This document shows, piece by piece, positions 25,252 to 33,654 of a DNA stretch of 38,875 nt. A program made the translations under genes and the position numbers. Under the pieces are notes generated by a model. It was not told the DNA's origin. It searched no databases and saw only the letters and a program-made list of their open reading frames with translations. Source of the DNA: Lapidilactobacillus achengensis (GTDB taxonomy: Bacteria > Bacillota > Bacilli > Lactobacillales > Lactobacillaceae); contig NZ_RHOV01000021.1 of the NCBI RefSeq assembly GCF_003946655.1, positions 1 to 38,875 on the forward strand. The letters are read 5' to 3'. Positions within the stretch are counted from its first letter, which is position 1. Each line of letters opens with the position of its first letter.

Positions 25252-25532
25252 GTTTTGAAATGTGATCACTAGCCATGGTCGTCAATTGCGTGGCTCGCCA
25301 TCAATTTGCGATAGCTTGCCGGCCGGCGTGAGTGCTCGAACGGCTGCTAAAACGTTGAGTGGCTGGAGCGGAGAAATTCGGGGTGAGATCGCCGTGAAAT
25401 TGTCCTTGGCGGCTTTGCCGCTTAGGACAAGGCCTGATTTTGAGACAAGCCGCGTACTTTGCGGATTGTCTCAAAACAGCGCCCACAGCGAGCTCACCCC
25501 GAATTTCGCAGCGTAAGCCGCGGGCATGATAA
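25252..25532 (+). repeat. Family B repeat, B2 module, copy IV
   Basis: A B2 unit lacking B1 and most of the linker. The first stem reads AGCCATG...CGTGGCT where copy II reads AACCACG...CGTGGTT. The core hairpin TTTTGAG (25438-25444) pairs with CTCAAAA (25470-25476), with loop gtacttt instead of gcacttt. It abuts family A copy 4. Confidence 0.8.
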
Positions 25533-25548
25533 CCGACCTGTGTAGCTC

Positions 25549-26841
25549 TCACTCTTTGTTTTTGATCACGTCGTCTAGGCAATGTCCGGCTAGTGGTTCG
25601 GGGAATTCAACGCCTAGGAGTTTGGCGAATGTCGGGGCCTCGTCAACTAAATTCGCGTGTTCAAGTGTGACGCCGGCAGCGACTGCGGGGCCGTTGAACA
25701 AAATGGTTGTCTGATAATCAGGTTTGTCAGGATCATAGCCATGAACGCCATGATAGCGGTCTGGTGTTCCTAATGAAGCAGGATCGACTGTTTCAACGAT
25801 CATTGGTCGCTCACTTTCATCAGTGAAATAATAACCCTCTTTAGCTTCGACCATTAAAGTGCAAGCTGGATCTGCGCCGCGTTGGAGCGCGGCTTTACGT
25901 CGATAGATCTTTTCGACACCTTCGACCTGACCAATCACTTGTTGTAATTGAGCCAGATCGTTGAAGTTTTTCGTGTAGATATAAGTACTGCCGTCACAAG
26001 TTTTAGCCATAACCGACCATTCTTTGAAGGTCTGATCGGCTTCTGATTTGAGCCAGCCCTTCTGCGCGAAAAGCGTGTTTAGATGGATCATTTTATCAAC
26101 GTTGATTTGATAATGGTCGCCGAGAACAACGAAATTAGTGTCTTCATAATAACCACCATCTTTAGTCGCTTGGATCAATTGCGCGACCTGCTGATCCAAT
26201 TTACGTAATGCGGCCATGGCCTCTGGTGAACGAACGCCATAGCGATGGCGCATACTATCCATGGCGACCAAGTGGATCAAGGTCAGATTTGGTTTTTTAT
26301 TTTTTAAAGTATCCACCGCGCAAGCCGTTAGAAACGCGTCTAACTGTGGTTGCTTGATTCCTTGCCGCATTTTGCCATATTTATGATTCAGTTCCAAAAT
26401 AAACAGCGGCGAACTGGCTTTAAGCGAAACCAAGACTTGATTGGTCCAAATTCGATTTGGGAAAATCTCGGCTAAATTATAGGTGATTTTACTTCCGGCG
26501 GTGACAGGCCAGAGAAAAGCGGCTGTGGTTAAGCCTTGTTGACGGGCCAAATCATACAAAGTTGTTGATTTAACGTCCTTTTGATACCAAAACCAGTCAG
26601 GCGAGCGTCGTTCTGGCTGGATCTTGGTATTATTGACGATGCCATGAACATTGGGATATTGGCCTGTAATGATCGTCGTGTGAGAAGGATAGGTCAAAGT
26701 GGGATAGACCCCTGTGACTGACTTAGCCCAAGCGCCGGTTTGGATCAGTTGCCTCAATGTCGGCAGTTCATCCATGTGTTCGCGCAAATCGCGATAACCC
26801 AGTGAGTCCAGTGAAATAATGACCATATGCTTATTTGCCAA
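25549..26841 (-). CDS. Nucleotide pyrophosphatase/phosphodiesterase-like protein
   Basis: Alkaline phosphatase superfamily, NPP type, 430 residues. Visible metal and nucleophile sites are D12 (SLDSLGYRD), T50 in YPTLTYPSHTTIITGQYPNVHG, the MDSMRHRYG motif, GDHYQI and HGVHGYDP. Together these supply the two-zinc centre of NPP phosphodiesterases. There is no signal peptide, so the enzyme is probably cytoplasmic; likely substrates are nucleotide or other phosphodiesters. The start is taken as TTG 26841, eight bases from AAGGGAG; the TTG at 26847 is too close and the ATG at 26826 too far. Confidence 0.85.
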   Translation of the reverse strand: MANKHMVIISLDSLGYRDLREHMDELPTLRQLIQTGAWAKSVTGVYPTLTYPSHTTIITGQYPNVHGIVNNTKIQPERRSPDWFWYQKDVKSTTLYDLARQQGLTTAAFLWPVTAGSKITYNLAEIFPNRIWTNQVLVSLKASSPLFILELNHKYGKMRQGIKQPQLDAFLTACAVDTLKNKKPNLTLIHLVAMDSMRHRYGVRSPEAMAALRKLDQQVAQLIQATKDGGYYEDTNFVVLGDHYQINVDKMIHLNTLFAQKGWLKSEADQTFKEWSVMAKTCDGSTYIYTKNFNDLAQLQQVIGQVEGVEKIYRRKAALQRGADPACTLMVEAKEGYYFTDESERPMIVETVDPASLGTPDRYHGVHGYDPDKPDYQTTILFNGPAVAAGVTLEHANLVDEAPTFAKLLGVEFPEPLAGHCLDDVIKNKE

Positions 26842-26872
26842 GCTCAAAACTCCCTTACTTTTAATTATTCAT

Positions 26873-26897
26873 GGGTCAATTATACGCTTATTGACCC
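26873..26897 (-). promoter_or_regulatory. Palindromic operator over the NPP gene -10
   Basis: GGGTCAAT (26873-26880) and ATTGACCC (26890-26897) form a perfect 8-9-8 inverted repeat. On the minus strand a perfect TATAAT overlaps it (plus 26879-26884). Repressor binding is inferred. Confidence 0.5.
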
Positions 26898-26968
26898 TCA
26901 GATGTAAGGTGGCAAGCCTTAGAGCTTGGCGAATCTTCGTCAATGATGGCGCGCCTTTCAGGAGAGGG

Positions 26969-26989
26969 CGCGTTCAACTGATGAACGCG
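26969..26989. other. Hairpin between the gtrA-like and NPP genes
   Basis: CGCGTTCA and TGAACGCG around ACTGA, a perfect 8-bp stem. Plus-strand reading is followed by a short T run only. Role unknown. Confidence 0.35.
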
Positions 26990-27026
26990 TCCTTTTCGTG
27001 ATTGTGACGCCGCGACACTGGAAATG

Positions 27027-27059
27027 AAAAAAACGCCATGTTTGGGGGCAAACGTGGCG
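27027..27059 (-). terminator. Terminator of the gtrA-like gene
   Basis: On the minus strand CGCCACGTTTG pairs with CAAACATGGCG (one mismatch) around a C-rich loop, followed by seven T residues. Confidence 0.85.
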
Positions 27060-27066
27060 ACAAGGG

Positions 27067-27528
27067 TTAGTTTTTTGGCTGCTGCGATTTCTGCGAGGTC
27101 TCCGCGGCAACCGTGGTTTTTTTGCTAGGGAAGACCCAGAGACGCATAAAGACAAAGTTGAACGGAATCGTGATCAATAGTGAAATTAGCGGGGCAATGC
27201 GCGCGTCCAACCCCCAAACGTTGACCCACAGGTGGGGCACATACATGCTGATCAGCATGGAAACGCCATAGGTCGCATAGTACTTGAACAAAGTCCAGGC
27301 GCTGAAATGCTCAGCCTTGAAAACAAATTTAAAGTTCAGGTAGATGCCGAGGATCGAAGTTAATAAGAAACCTAAACCGTTGGCCAATGACGGCCCGATT
27401 TGGCGGTAAGTTAGATAGTAGATCGCCAGGGTCAAAAGCGTGTTCAAGGCGCCCACTAAGCCAAATTTAATGAACTGTTGGACGATTTTGATTTTTAACA
27501 GGCGGGTAATCAGATTCTCTTTTTTCAT
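27067..27528 (-). CDS. GtrA-family membrane protein
   Basis: 153 residues with four transmembrane segments and the GtrA signature order FIKFGLVGALNTLLTLAIYYLTY, LANGLGFLLTSILGIYLNFKFVF, then two further spans ending in FNFVFMRLWVF. GtrA proteins are thought to help move lipid-linked sugars across the membrane for polysaccharide or teichoic acid glycosylation. No glycosyltransferase lies beside it here. The C-terminal tail is polar and short. AAGGACAGTG precedes the ATG. Confidence 0.85.
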   Translation of the reverse strand: MKKENLITRLLKIKIVQQFIKFGLVGALNTLLTLAIYYLTYRQIGPSLANGLGFLLTSILGIYLNFKFVFKAEHFSAWTLFKYYATYGVSMLISMYVPHLWVNVWGLDARIAPLISLLITIPFNFVFMRLWVFPSKKTTVAAETSQKSQQPKN

Positions 27529-27615
27529 GATGGCATCACTGTCCTTGTTGATGTTGACGAAACGTTATTTGCTGCGGTCGGACTAAGTTAACAACCAATT
27601 CATTGACTAGCGCCG

Positions 27616-27685
27616 CTTTGAGCGCATTGCATTAATCGCATCGCATTGGGCGCATCGCATTGAGCACATTGCTTTGATTGCATCG
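27616..27685. repeat. Five 14-bp tandem repeats inside an inverted repeat
   Basis: Five contiguous 14-bp units begin at 27616, 27630, 27644, 27658 and 27672, with consensus CATTGAGCGCATCG. GCGCCGCTTT just before and AAAAGCGGTGGCGC just after are inverted relative to each other. The array lies in the 370-bp gap between gtrA-like and nrtR-like genes; the rest of that gap shows nothing clear. Confidence 0.75.
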
Positions 27686-27847
27686 AAAAGCGGTGGCGCA
27701 ATTACGCTAGCAGCCCATAGGCATAGGTAACCGCGCGATCATCGGTCGTAACATTGCTAAGTATAACATTGACAACTCGCTTTTGCAGTATCAGCAGGGG
27801 AAGATTCTGTGAACAGCGTGACCATGCTGTGACGTCGGTGGGAAAAC

Positions 27848-27876
27848 TTTGTGCTTTAGCGGCAATCTGCTAAAAT
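27848..27876 (+). promoter_or_regulatory. Possible promoter of the NrtR-like gene
   Basis: TTTGTG (27848-27853), 17 bp, TAAAAT (27871-27876). The -35 is weak. Confidence 0.35.
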
Positions 27877-27898
27877 GTAAGCATGGAGTGTGAAACTG

Positions 27899-28669
27899 AT
27901 GGTGGATACAGCAATGATTTTGGAACAGCCGTTTATTACGATCACCAATATTATTTGGAGTTTCGATCGGGCGACCGGACAGTTGCAATTACTGCTGGTG
28001 CAACGGGCCAGTGAGCCGGACGCGGGTCGCTGGGCTTTGCCGGAAACATTTATGCGGGCTAATGAAAGCGCGGATGAAGCGGCCCTGCGCTTAATCAAAG
28101 AGAAAATCGGCCTGAACTTGGCGGCCTTTCATACAGAACAATTGGCGACCTTTACGGATCAGCGGCGGTCAGAAGGCGCGCGGGCCCTGTCGTTGGCATA
28201 CATGACCTTTTTGCCGGAGATGCCGCCGCTTCGAGCTGGCTATGGCGCCTTGGCCGCGCAGTGGTTTACGTTTTCGGTGCACCAGACGCAGTTTCAGTTG
28301 CGCTATGGTGATCTGCGCTTTGTCACTGCCGCCGCAGACAGTGCGGAGCGTTATTATCAACAGTTACATTTACCTGAGCCGGCGACGCATTTGGCCTTCG
28401 ATCACGAATGGATCTTGGCGATAGCTTGCGCGCGGATCAAGAACAAATTGGATTATCAACCCAATATTCTGTTAGTGCTAGGCGAGCACTTCACCTTGAA
28501 GGCGGCGCGGACGATTTATGCGGCTTTTCTGGGGGTAGCGGTGCAAGCCATTGACAATTCCAATTTCAAGAAGACGCATCAGCATTTATTTGTGGAAGTG
28601 GGGACCGTCAGCAACCGGTCGATTGGTCGACCAGCCAAGTTATTTCGGTTGGCCAGCGTTCAAGATTGA
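27899..28669 (+). CDS. nrtR: NrtR-like NAD-metabolism regulator (Nudix plus winged helix)
   Basis: Predicted repressor of NAD synthesis. The 256 residues combine an N-terminal Nudix fold (about 10-150) with a C-terminal NrtR-type winged helix (about 165-250). The latter includes FDHEWILAIACARIKNKLDY, FTLKAARTIYAAFLG and GRPAKLFRL. The Nudix box is degenerate: PETFMRANESADEAALRLIKEKIGL lacks the second catalytic glutamate of the EE pair. It is therefore likely a sensor of an ADP-ribose-type ligand, not an enzyme. The nadBCAS genes start 164 bp downstream behind two matched palindromes, which fits local control. ATG 27899 is preferred to GTG 27890 because GGAG at 27885 is then ten bases away. 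Confidence 0.83.
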   Translation: MVDTAMILEQPFITITNIIWSFDRATGQLQLLLVQRASEPDAGRWALPETFMRANESADEAALRLIKEKIGLNLAAFHTEQLATFTDQRRSEGARALSLAYMTFLPEMPPLRAGYGALAAQWFTFSVHQTQFQLRYGDLRFVTAAADSAERYYQQLHLPEPATHLAFDHEWILAIACARIKNKLDYQPNILLVLGEHFTLKAARTIYAAFLGVAVQAIDNSNFKKTHQHLFVEVGTVSNRSIGRPAKLFRLASVQD

Positions 28670-28705
28670 ATTTTCAGCACAAGAGGTGTATGGTAGCTTT
28701 AGTCT

Positions 28706-28761
28706 AATAAAAGTATTAAGTACTTTTTTATTAACGAAATAAAAGTAAAAAATACTTTATT
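28706..28761 (+). promoter_or_regulatory. Tandem operator-like palindromes upstream of nadB
   Basis: Site 1 (28706-28732) and site 2 (28738-28761) share the form AATAAAAGTA, five bases, TACTTT. In site 1 AAAAGTA and TACTTTT are perfect 7-bp arms. The site centres are about 32 bp apart, three helical turns, on the same DNA face. The nadB promoter hexamers within this AT-rich stretch cannot be assigned safely. NrtR binding is an inference. Confidence 0.6.
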
Positions 28762-28833
28762 GTTTGAATGGTTTTATCTTAATCATTGGAAACCGAAGTA
28801 GGGACGAAAATCGGTAAAGGAAATGAGTTAGAA

Positions 28834-30402
28834 ATGAGTCAAGTAAAGCAATCTAAGCGTCTGATCTCACAGCAAGTCACGACCAAACCGCGGGTCATTG
28901 TCGTGGGCGCGGGGCTGGCGGGCTGCTACTTAGCGGCGCAGTTACAAACCAAGTGTCAGGTGATCATGGTGACCAAGGGCACGCGGGCGCAAAGCAATTC
29001 GATGTTGGCCCAAGGCGGGATCGCGGTGGCGTTGGATCCGGGAGATTCTCCTCAGCAACACGAGCAAGATACGTTAGCCGCGGGGGATTACCATAACCGC
29101 AAAGCCGCGGTGGCCCAGTTGGTCAGCGATGGCCCAATTGAAGTGCGGCAATTGATCAAAAACGGCATGCAATTCGATCAAACCGCGTCAGGCGAACTGG
29201 CCTTTGGTTTGGAAGGGGCCCACCAGCGGCCGCGGGTAGTTCACGCAGATGGCGATCAAACTGGGGCGGCGGTCACCAGCTTTGTGCAGGGACAGCTAAC
29301 GACCGCGATTCAATGGCGGGAGGAGACCGCGGTGGTGCGACTTTGCCAACGTGAAGGCCGCTGTGTCGGCGTGCTGACGCGCGATCAGGCCGGTGCCTTG
29401 ACCCGGATCAACGGCGATGCGGTGGTTTTGGCGACGGGTGGGTTAGGCAATTTATACGACTTCACCACCAATGACGCGACTGTTACTGGTGATGGGATGG
29501 CCTTGGCATTACGCGCTGGCGTGACGTTAACGGATATGGCCTTCGTACAATTTCATCCGACGCTATTGTCGTTGCAGGGGAAATGTTATGGCCTGATCAC
29601 CGAGGCGATTCGTGGCGCCGGGGCGGTTTTGGTTGATGAGGTTGGAACGCGGATCATGGCCCAAGTCCCTCAACAGGATCTGGCGCCTCGAGATGTGGTC
29701 GCCCGGCAGTTAACGGTTTGGCGGGCGCAAGGTCATCAAACATTCCTTGATATCAGTGCTGTCGCGGATTTCGAGCAGCATTTTATCGGGGTGACGGCCA
29801 ATTTGGACGCGCATCAAGTCCCATTTCGCCAAACAAAATTGATCCCGATCCAGCCAGGCGCGCACTTTATGATGGGCGGCATTCAAGCAGATTTGACGGG
29901 GCGCACGTCAATGGCAGGGTTGTGGGCCATCGGCGAAGTCGCCTGTAACGGCGTTCACGGCGCCAATCGCTTGGCCAGCAATTCTCTTCTGGATTGTTTG
30001 GTCAGCGGGGCCAAAGCGGCGCAAGACATTGAACGGACTTGCCAAGAACAGGGTCGGGTCGGGCGAGCCGCCAGCGTGACGGACGCTACCACCGCATCGG
30101 CGGCTGGGGCGGCTAACCAGCGGCCGATCGTCAAGTTACCTTCCTTGGCCCAGTTGCAAGAGCAAGCTTGGACCAACTTAGGCATCGAGCGGACGCACCA
30201 CCAATTACATGGCTTCTTGCGTTGGTTGGACCAGTTCAACGCTGAGACTGTCGCGCCAGAAGACTTGAGTCCCGCGCAAAATACAATCGCTAATCTATGT
30301 CTGTGCGCTCGGGCGATCGCTCAGGCGGCCTTGGCGCAAAGACAAAGTTTAGGGGCCCATCATTGGAAGGAGGCACGGAAAGATGAATCCTGTGCAAGTT
30401 GA
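28834..30402 (+). CDS. nadB: L-aspartate oxidase
   Basis: First step of de novo NAD synthesis: FAD-dependent oxidation of L-aspartate to iminoaspartate. At 522 residues it has the family length. The FAD site is VIVVGAGLAGCYLA. Substrate and catalytic motifs of the succinate dehydrogenase/fumarate reductase/NadB family follow: SMLAQGGIA, HADGDQTG, EAIRGAGAVLV, APRDVVAR with the catalytic Arg, HFMMGGI and GANRLASNSLLDCLV. ATG 28834 is preferred; the frame extends to TTG 28786 without family similarity. The 3' end overlaps nadC by 20 bp, so the operon is translationally linked. Confidence 0.92.
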   Translation: MSQVKQSKRLISQQVTTKPRVIVVGAGLAGCYLAAQLQTKCQVIMVTKGTRAQSNSMLAQGGIAVALDPGDSPQQHEQDTLAAGDYHNRKAAVAQLVSDGPIEVRQLIKNGMQFDQTASGELAFGLEGAHQRPRVVHADGDQTGAAVTSFVQGQLTTAIQWREETAVVRLCQREGRCVGVLTRDQAGALTRINGDAVVLATGGLGNLYDFTTNDATVTGDGMALALRAGVTLTDMAFVQFHPTLLSLQGKCYGLITEAIRGAGAVLVDEVGTRIMAQVPQQDLAPRDVVARQLTVWRAQGHQTFLDISAVADFEQHFIGVTANLDAHQVPFRQTKLIPIQPGAHFMMGGIQADLTGRTSMAGLWAIGEVACNGVHGANRLASNSLLDCLVSGAKAAQDIERTCQEQGRVGRAASVTDATTASAAGAANQRPIVKLPSLAQLQEQAWTNLGIERTHHQLHGFLRWLDQFNAETVAPEDLSPAQNTIANLCLCARAIAQAALAQRQSLGAHHWKEARKDESCAS

Positions 30403-31225
30403 GCAACGTTTACGCGAATTTCTAGACGAAGACTTGGGTTTTGGCGATGTCAGCGGCCAGTTTTGGGGTTCGCAACAAGTTAGTGGTTATTTGGTCGCAA
30501 AGCAAGCGGGGGTGATTTGTGGACAAGACCTGCCCCAACGGATTTTCGATTTACTGGGTCGAAAGACAGCCACCTACCAACAATTGGTTCCTGAAGGCGC
30601 GGTCGTGGTCCCAGGCACGCGGATTGGCCAAGTCCACGGCGCGGCGGCGACGATCTTGGCCGGAGAGCGGGTCAGCTTGAACTTGTTGCAGCGAATGAGT
30701 GGGATCGCCACGGCAACGCGCGCGGCGGTCAGCGCGTTAGGCGATGACCAGATCCGCATCGCCGATACTCGAAAAACCATGCCGGGGCTACGAATCTTCG
30801 ATAAATACGCGGTTACCGTTGGTGGCGGTGTGAATCATCGTCTGGGACTCGATCAAGGCGTGATGCTCAAAGACAATCACTTGGCGGCGGCCGGTGGGGT
30901 CGCGGCGGCGATCGCCCAAGCTCAAGCCGTGGCAGGTCCCTTGCTTCGGGTGGAAGTCGAGGTCGAAACGATGACTGAGTTACAAGCGGCCATTGCCGCC
31001 GGCGCCGATGTGATCATGTTTGATAATCAAACCCCAATGACGGCGCGGAAGTGGGCTCAGTTGGTACCGGCGGGTATTTTGACCGAGGTTTCTGGCGGCG
31101 TCACGTTGGCGAATTTAGCGGATTATCGCGGTGCTGGCGTTGATTTCATTTCCTTAGGTTATTTGACCAATGACGTTCGGCCGGTGGACATCAGTTGCGT
31201 GTTTACAGAGGCGGTGAAATCATGA
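30383..31225 (+). CDS. nadC: Quinolinate phosphoribosyltransferase (decarboxylating)
   Basis: Converts quinolinate and PRPP to nicotinate mononucleotide. 280 residues with the family motifs ADTRKTMPGLR, KYAVTVGGGVNHRLGL and GVMLKDNH near the middle, and VEVEVETMTE and MFDNQ toward the C-terminus, which together form the PRPP/quinolinate site of the alpha/beta barrel. AAGGAGG precedes the ATG at 30383, inside the end of nadB. It overlaps nadA by four bases (ATGA). Confidence 0.95.
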   Translation: MNPVQVEQRLREFLDEDLGFGDVSGQFWGSQQVSGYLVAKQAGVICGQDLPQRIFDLLGRKTATYQQLVPEGAVVVPGTRIGQVHGAAATILAGERVSLNLLQRMSGIATATRAAVSALGDDQIRIADTRKTMPGLRIFDKYAVTVGGGVNHRLGLDQGVMLKDNHLAAAGGVAAAIAQAQAVAGPLLRVEVEVETMTELQAAIAAGADVIMFDNQTPMTARKWAQLVPAGILTEVSGGVTLANLADYRGAGVDFISLGYLTNDVRPVDISCVFTEAVKS

Positions 31226-32319
31226 TTTTAACCAGTTTAGCCGACAAGGTCGCCTTTAACCAATACTATGAAGAAGCGCCGGCTGATCAGATCCAGCGCA
31301 TCCGCCGCATCAAGGCCGAATTTGGCGCGGATCTGTTTCTAGTCGCCCACCATTATCAGAAGGATGAGGTTGTTCAATTCGCCGACGCCCAAGGTGATTC
31401 GTTGAAATTGGCCCAAATCGCCGCGGAAAATCATGACGCGAAGAAAATTGTATTCTGTGGCGTTCATTTTATGGCGGAAACGGCGGACATTTTGACGGGC
31501 GCGGATCAAGATGTGCTGTTGCCTGATCCGATGGCGGGCTGTTCCATGGCTGATATGGCCAATTCGTACCAGTTAGCGCATTGCTGGCAAACGTTGACCG
31601 CCACCTATGGCCAGGAAATCCTACCGATTACCTATGTCAATTCGACCGCGGCGATCAAGGCCTTTGTGGGTCAGCATGGCGGCGTCGTGGTCACGTCCAG
31701 CAACGCGCCGAAAATCGTCGCTTGGGCTTTGCGGCAGGCGAAGCGTTTATTGTTCTTGCCGGATCAGCATTTGGGGCGCAATACCGCCTTGCAATTAGGC
31801 TTGGCGCCCAGTGAATTGGGCCTATGGCTAGCTCAAGAAAATCGCTTGCAGGCAGTGGCGCCGCAACAGGTGCGGGTGATTCTTTGGGATGGCTACTGTT
31901 CGGTTCACCAACAATTCAAGGTCAGCCAGATCACAGCGCTGCGGGCGCGGTATCCGGAGATCAAAGTGATCGTTCATCCGGAGTGCGCCCACCAAGTGGT
32001 CGCAGCGGCTGATGAATTTGGCTCAACCGCGGCGATCATCAAGTATATTCAGGCAGCGCCTCAGGGGGCGCGGATCGCCGTAGGTACCGACAATAACTTG
32101 GTTGGCCGACTGATCAAACAATATCCCGACAAAAAGATCATGGCGCTCAATCCGTTTTCGTGCTCGTGTATTTTAATGAACCGCATCGATCTGCCCCACT
32201 TGGCCTGGGCACTGGATCAGGTTGCCGCTGGTCGTGAGGGCAATGTGATCAAGGTTGACGCGCAGACCGCCTTTTGGGCGAAGCAAGCGCTGGACCGGAT
32301 GTTGACCTTAAGTGTTTAG
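31222..32319 (+). CDS. nadA: Quinolinate synthase
   Basis: Condenses iminoaspartate with dihydroxyacetone phosphate to quinolinate using a 4Fe-4S cluster. At 365 residues it is the long, Bacillus-type form. Three candidate cluster cysteines are C107 (MAGCSMADM), C255 (HPECAHQV) and one of C314/C316 (PFSCSCILMN). HHYQKDEVVQFADAQGDS, near the N-terminus, is a family substrate-site motif. ATG 31222 overlaps the nadC stop and follows GAGGCGGTG; an upstream in-frame start at 31195 was rejected. nadS lies 11 bp downstream and probably supplies sulfur for the cluster. Confidence 0.94.
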   Translation: MILTSLADKVAFNQYYEEAPADQIQRIRRIKAEFGADLFLVAHHYQKDEVVQFADAQGDSLKLAQIAAENHDAKKIVFCGVHFMAETADILTGADQDVLLPDPMAGCSMADMANSYQLAHCWQTLTATYGQEILPITYVNSTAAIKAFVGQHGGVVVTSSNAPKIVAWALRQAKRLLFLPDQHLGRNTALQLGLAPSELGLWLAQENRLQAVAPQQVRVILWDGYCSVHQQFKVSQITALRARYPEIKVIVHPECAHQVVAAADEFGSTAAIIKYIQAAPQGARIAVGTDNNLVGRLIKQYPDKKIMALNPFSCSCILMNRIDLPHLAWALDQVAAGREGNVIKVDAQTAFWAKQALDRMLTLSV

Positions 32320-32330
32320 GAGGGGAAACG

Positions 32331-33431
32331 ATGATTTACTTCGATCACGCCGCGACAACGGCGATGAGTTCGGCTGCGTTGACGGTTTACCAGCGGGTCG
32401 CGCAAGATTTCTACGCCAATAGCGAAAGCTTGCATCAGGCGGGCACGGCGGCTGGGCAACTCATTCAAGAAGCGCAACAACAGCTGGGACAATTATTAAA
32501 CGTGAGCGGTGAAGGTTTGATTTTCACCAGCGGGGGCACTCAGGCCAATCACTTGGGCATTACCAGCCTGGCGCACGGCACCAAAAAAAAGCAAATTCTG
32601 GTCAGTCCACTGGAGCACGCCTCGGTTTATCAGATTCTGGACTATTTAAGCACTCATGAGGCGTACCAAATCCAGCGACTGCCTGTGGATTCCGCCGGTC
32701 ATGTTACGCCGGCCAGCTTGACCGCGGCTTTGACGCCAGAAACGGGTTTGATCGTGATCCAGGCGACCAACCCGATCACCGGGATCTGTCAGCCGCTGCC
32801 AGCCTTGGCCGCGGTGGCGCAAGCGGCCGGCGTTCCCTTGTTTGTTGATGCGGTGCAAGCGGTGGGTAAATTACCGCTGGAGCTAACGCAGGTGGCCGGC
32901 TTCAGTGCCAGCGCGCATAAATTCAATGGACCTAAAGGTTGTGGGCTCTTGTATTTGGCCCCGACGGCCTTAGCGAGCGGACCATTCCATCCGGTCTTCC
33001 AGCAACACGGGTTCTTGCCAGGGACGTTAGACACGCCCGCCATCGTCAGTATGGTCGCCGCGTTAGCGCTCAATTGCCAGGACCAGCCCGCGGCGTACCG
33101 CCAATTGGCCCGGTTGAAAGAATACTTGCTGACCCATTTACCGGCGGCTTTCACGCCGGTCGCGCCGACAGCGGAGTTCCCGGGAATTTGTGGGTTGCTA
33201 TTGCCCCACCATCCCGGCCAAGAAGTCGCCACGATTTTGGGCCAGCAGGGGATCTGCCTGTCCACCGTTAGCGCCTGCAGCCTGAAAGATCCTCGACCGG
33301 ACCCGACCTTGCGCGCCTTAGGTTATTCGGCGGAGGAAGCGGACAGATTCCTAAGAGTTTCCTTCGGCCCCGAAAACACTACAGCCGAGATCGACCAGCT
33401 GGTAGCCGCCTTGGCGACCCAAGCATGTTGA
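32331..33431 (+). CDS. nadS: Cysteine desulfurase of the NAD operon
   Basis: Class V aminotransferase-fold, PLP-dependent desulfurase of 366 residues. PLP is held by K197 in SAHKFNGPKG, the stacking His is H96 (LEHAS) and the sulfur-carrying Cys is C316 in STVSACSLKDP. It resembles IscS/NifS; its position as last gene after nadA points to a dedicated role in building the NadA cluster (compare B. subtilis nifS beside nadBCA). AGGAGGGG precedes the ATG at 32331; the frame opens earlier at 32274 inside nadA and was not used. Confidence 0.9.
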   Translation: MIYFDHAATTAMSSAALTVYQRVAQDFYANSESLHQAGTAAGQLIQEAQQQLGQLLNVSGEGLIFTSGGTQANHLGITSLAHGTKKKQILVSPLEHASVYQILDYLSTHEAYQIQRLPVDSAGHVTPASLTAALTPETGLIVIQATNPITGICQPLPALAAVAQAAGVPLFVDAVQAVGKLPLELTQVAGFSASAHKFNGPKGCGLLYLAPTALASGPFHPVFQQHGFLPGTLDTPAIVSMVAALALNCQDQPAAYRQLARLKEYLLTHLPAAFTPVAPTAEFPGICGLLLPHHPGQEVATILGQQGICLSTVSACSLKDPRPDPTLRALGYSAEEADRFLRVSFGPENTTAEIDQLVAALATQAC

Positions 33432-33552
33432 AAGCCAGCTAATCAAGCTGGATAAACACGAACTTTATCGGCACTATTATCGACAAAGTCTGTTTATTTT
33501 CGATTCGGCTTGCAGGTGAAACTGAGCGCGAAAATTAGACGATTCTGTCATG

Positions 33553-33600
33553 GCCAACTTTTTTTGCTGAATTTACAGCAAAAAAAGTTGGCTATTTATT
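33553..33600 (+). terminator. nad operon terminator
   Basis: GCCAACTTTTTTTGCTG (33553-33569) pairs perfectly with CAGCAAAAAAAGTTGGC (33576-33592) around six bases, followed by TATTTATTT. A looser hairpin precedes it at about 33450-33500. Confidence 0.85.
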
Positions 33601-33611
33601 TCGGCAAATAA

Positions 33612-33640
33612 TTGACTTTGTCCCGTTATTCTGCTATTTT
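33612..33640 (+). promoter_or_regulatory. Promoter of the T-box operon
   Basis: TTGACT (33612-33617), 17 bp, TATTTT (33635-33640) preceded by TGC (extended -10). It places the transcript start a few bases before the T-box leader. Confidence 0.6.
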
Positions 33641-33654
33641 AGATATCAATCATC

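Noticed and set aside
27616-27685. CRISPR array
   Set aside because: The units are only 14 bp, contiguous without spacers, and no cas gene is nearby.
31195-31221. Longer nadA start
   Set aside because: It lies inside nadC with no ribosome binding site; ATG 31222 has both the site and the typical ATGA overlap.
32274-32330. Longer nadS start
   Set aside because: It lies inside nadA; AGGAGGGG before ATG 32331 and family alignment (MIYFDHAATT) fix the start.
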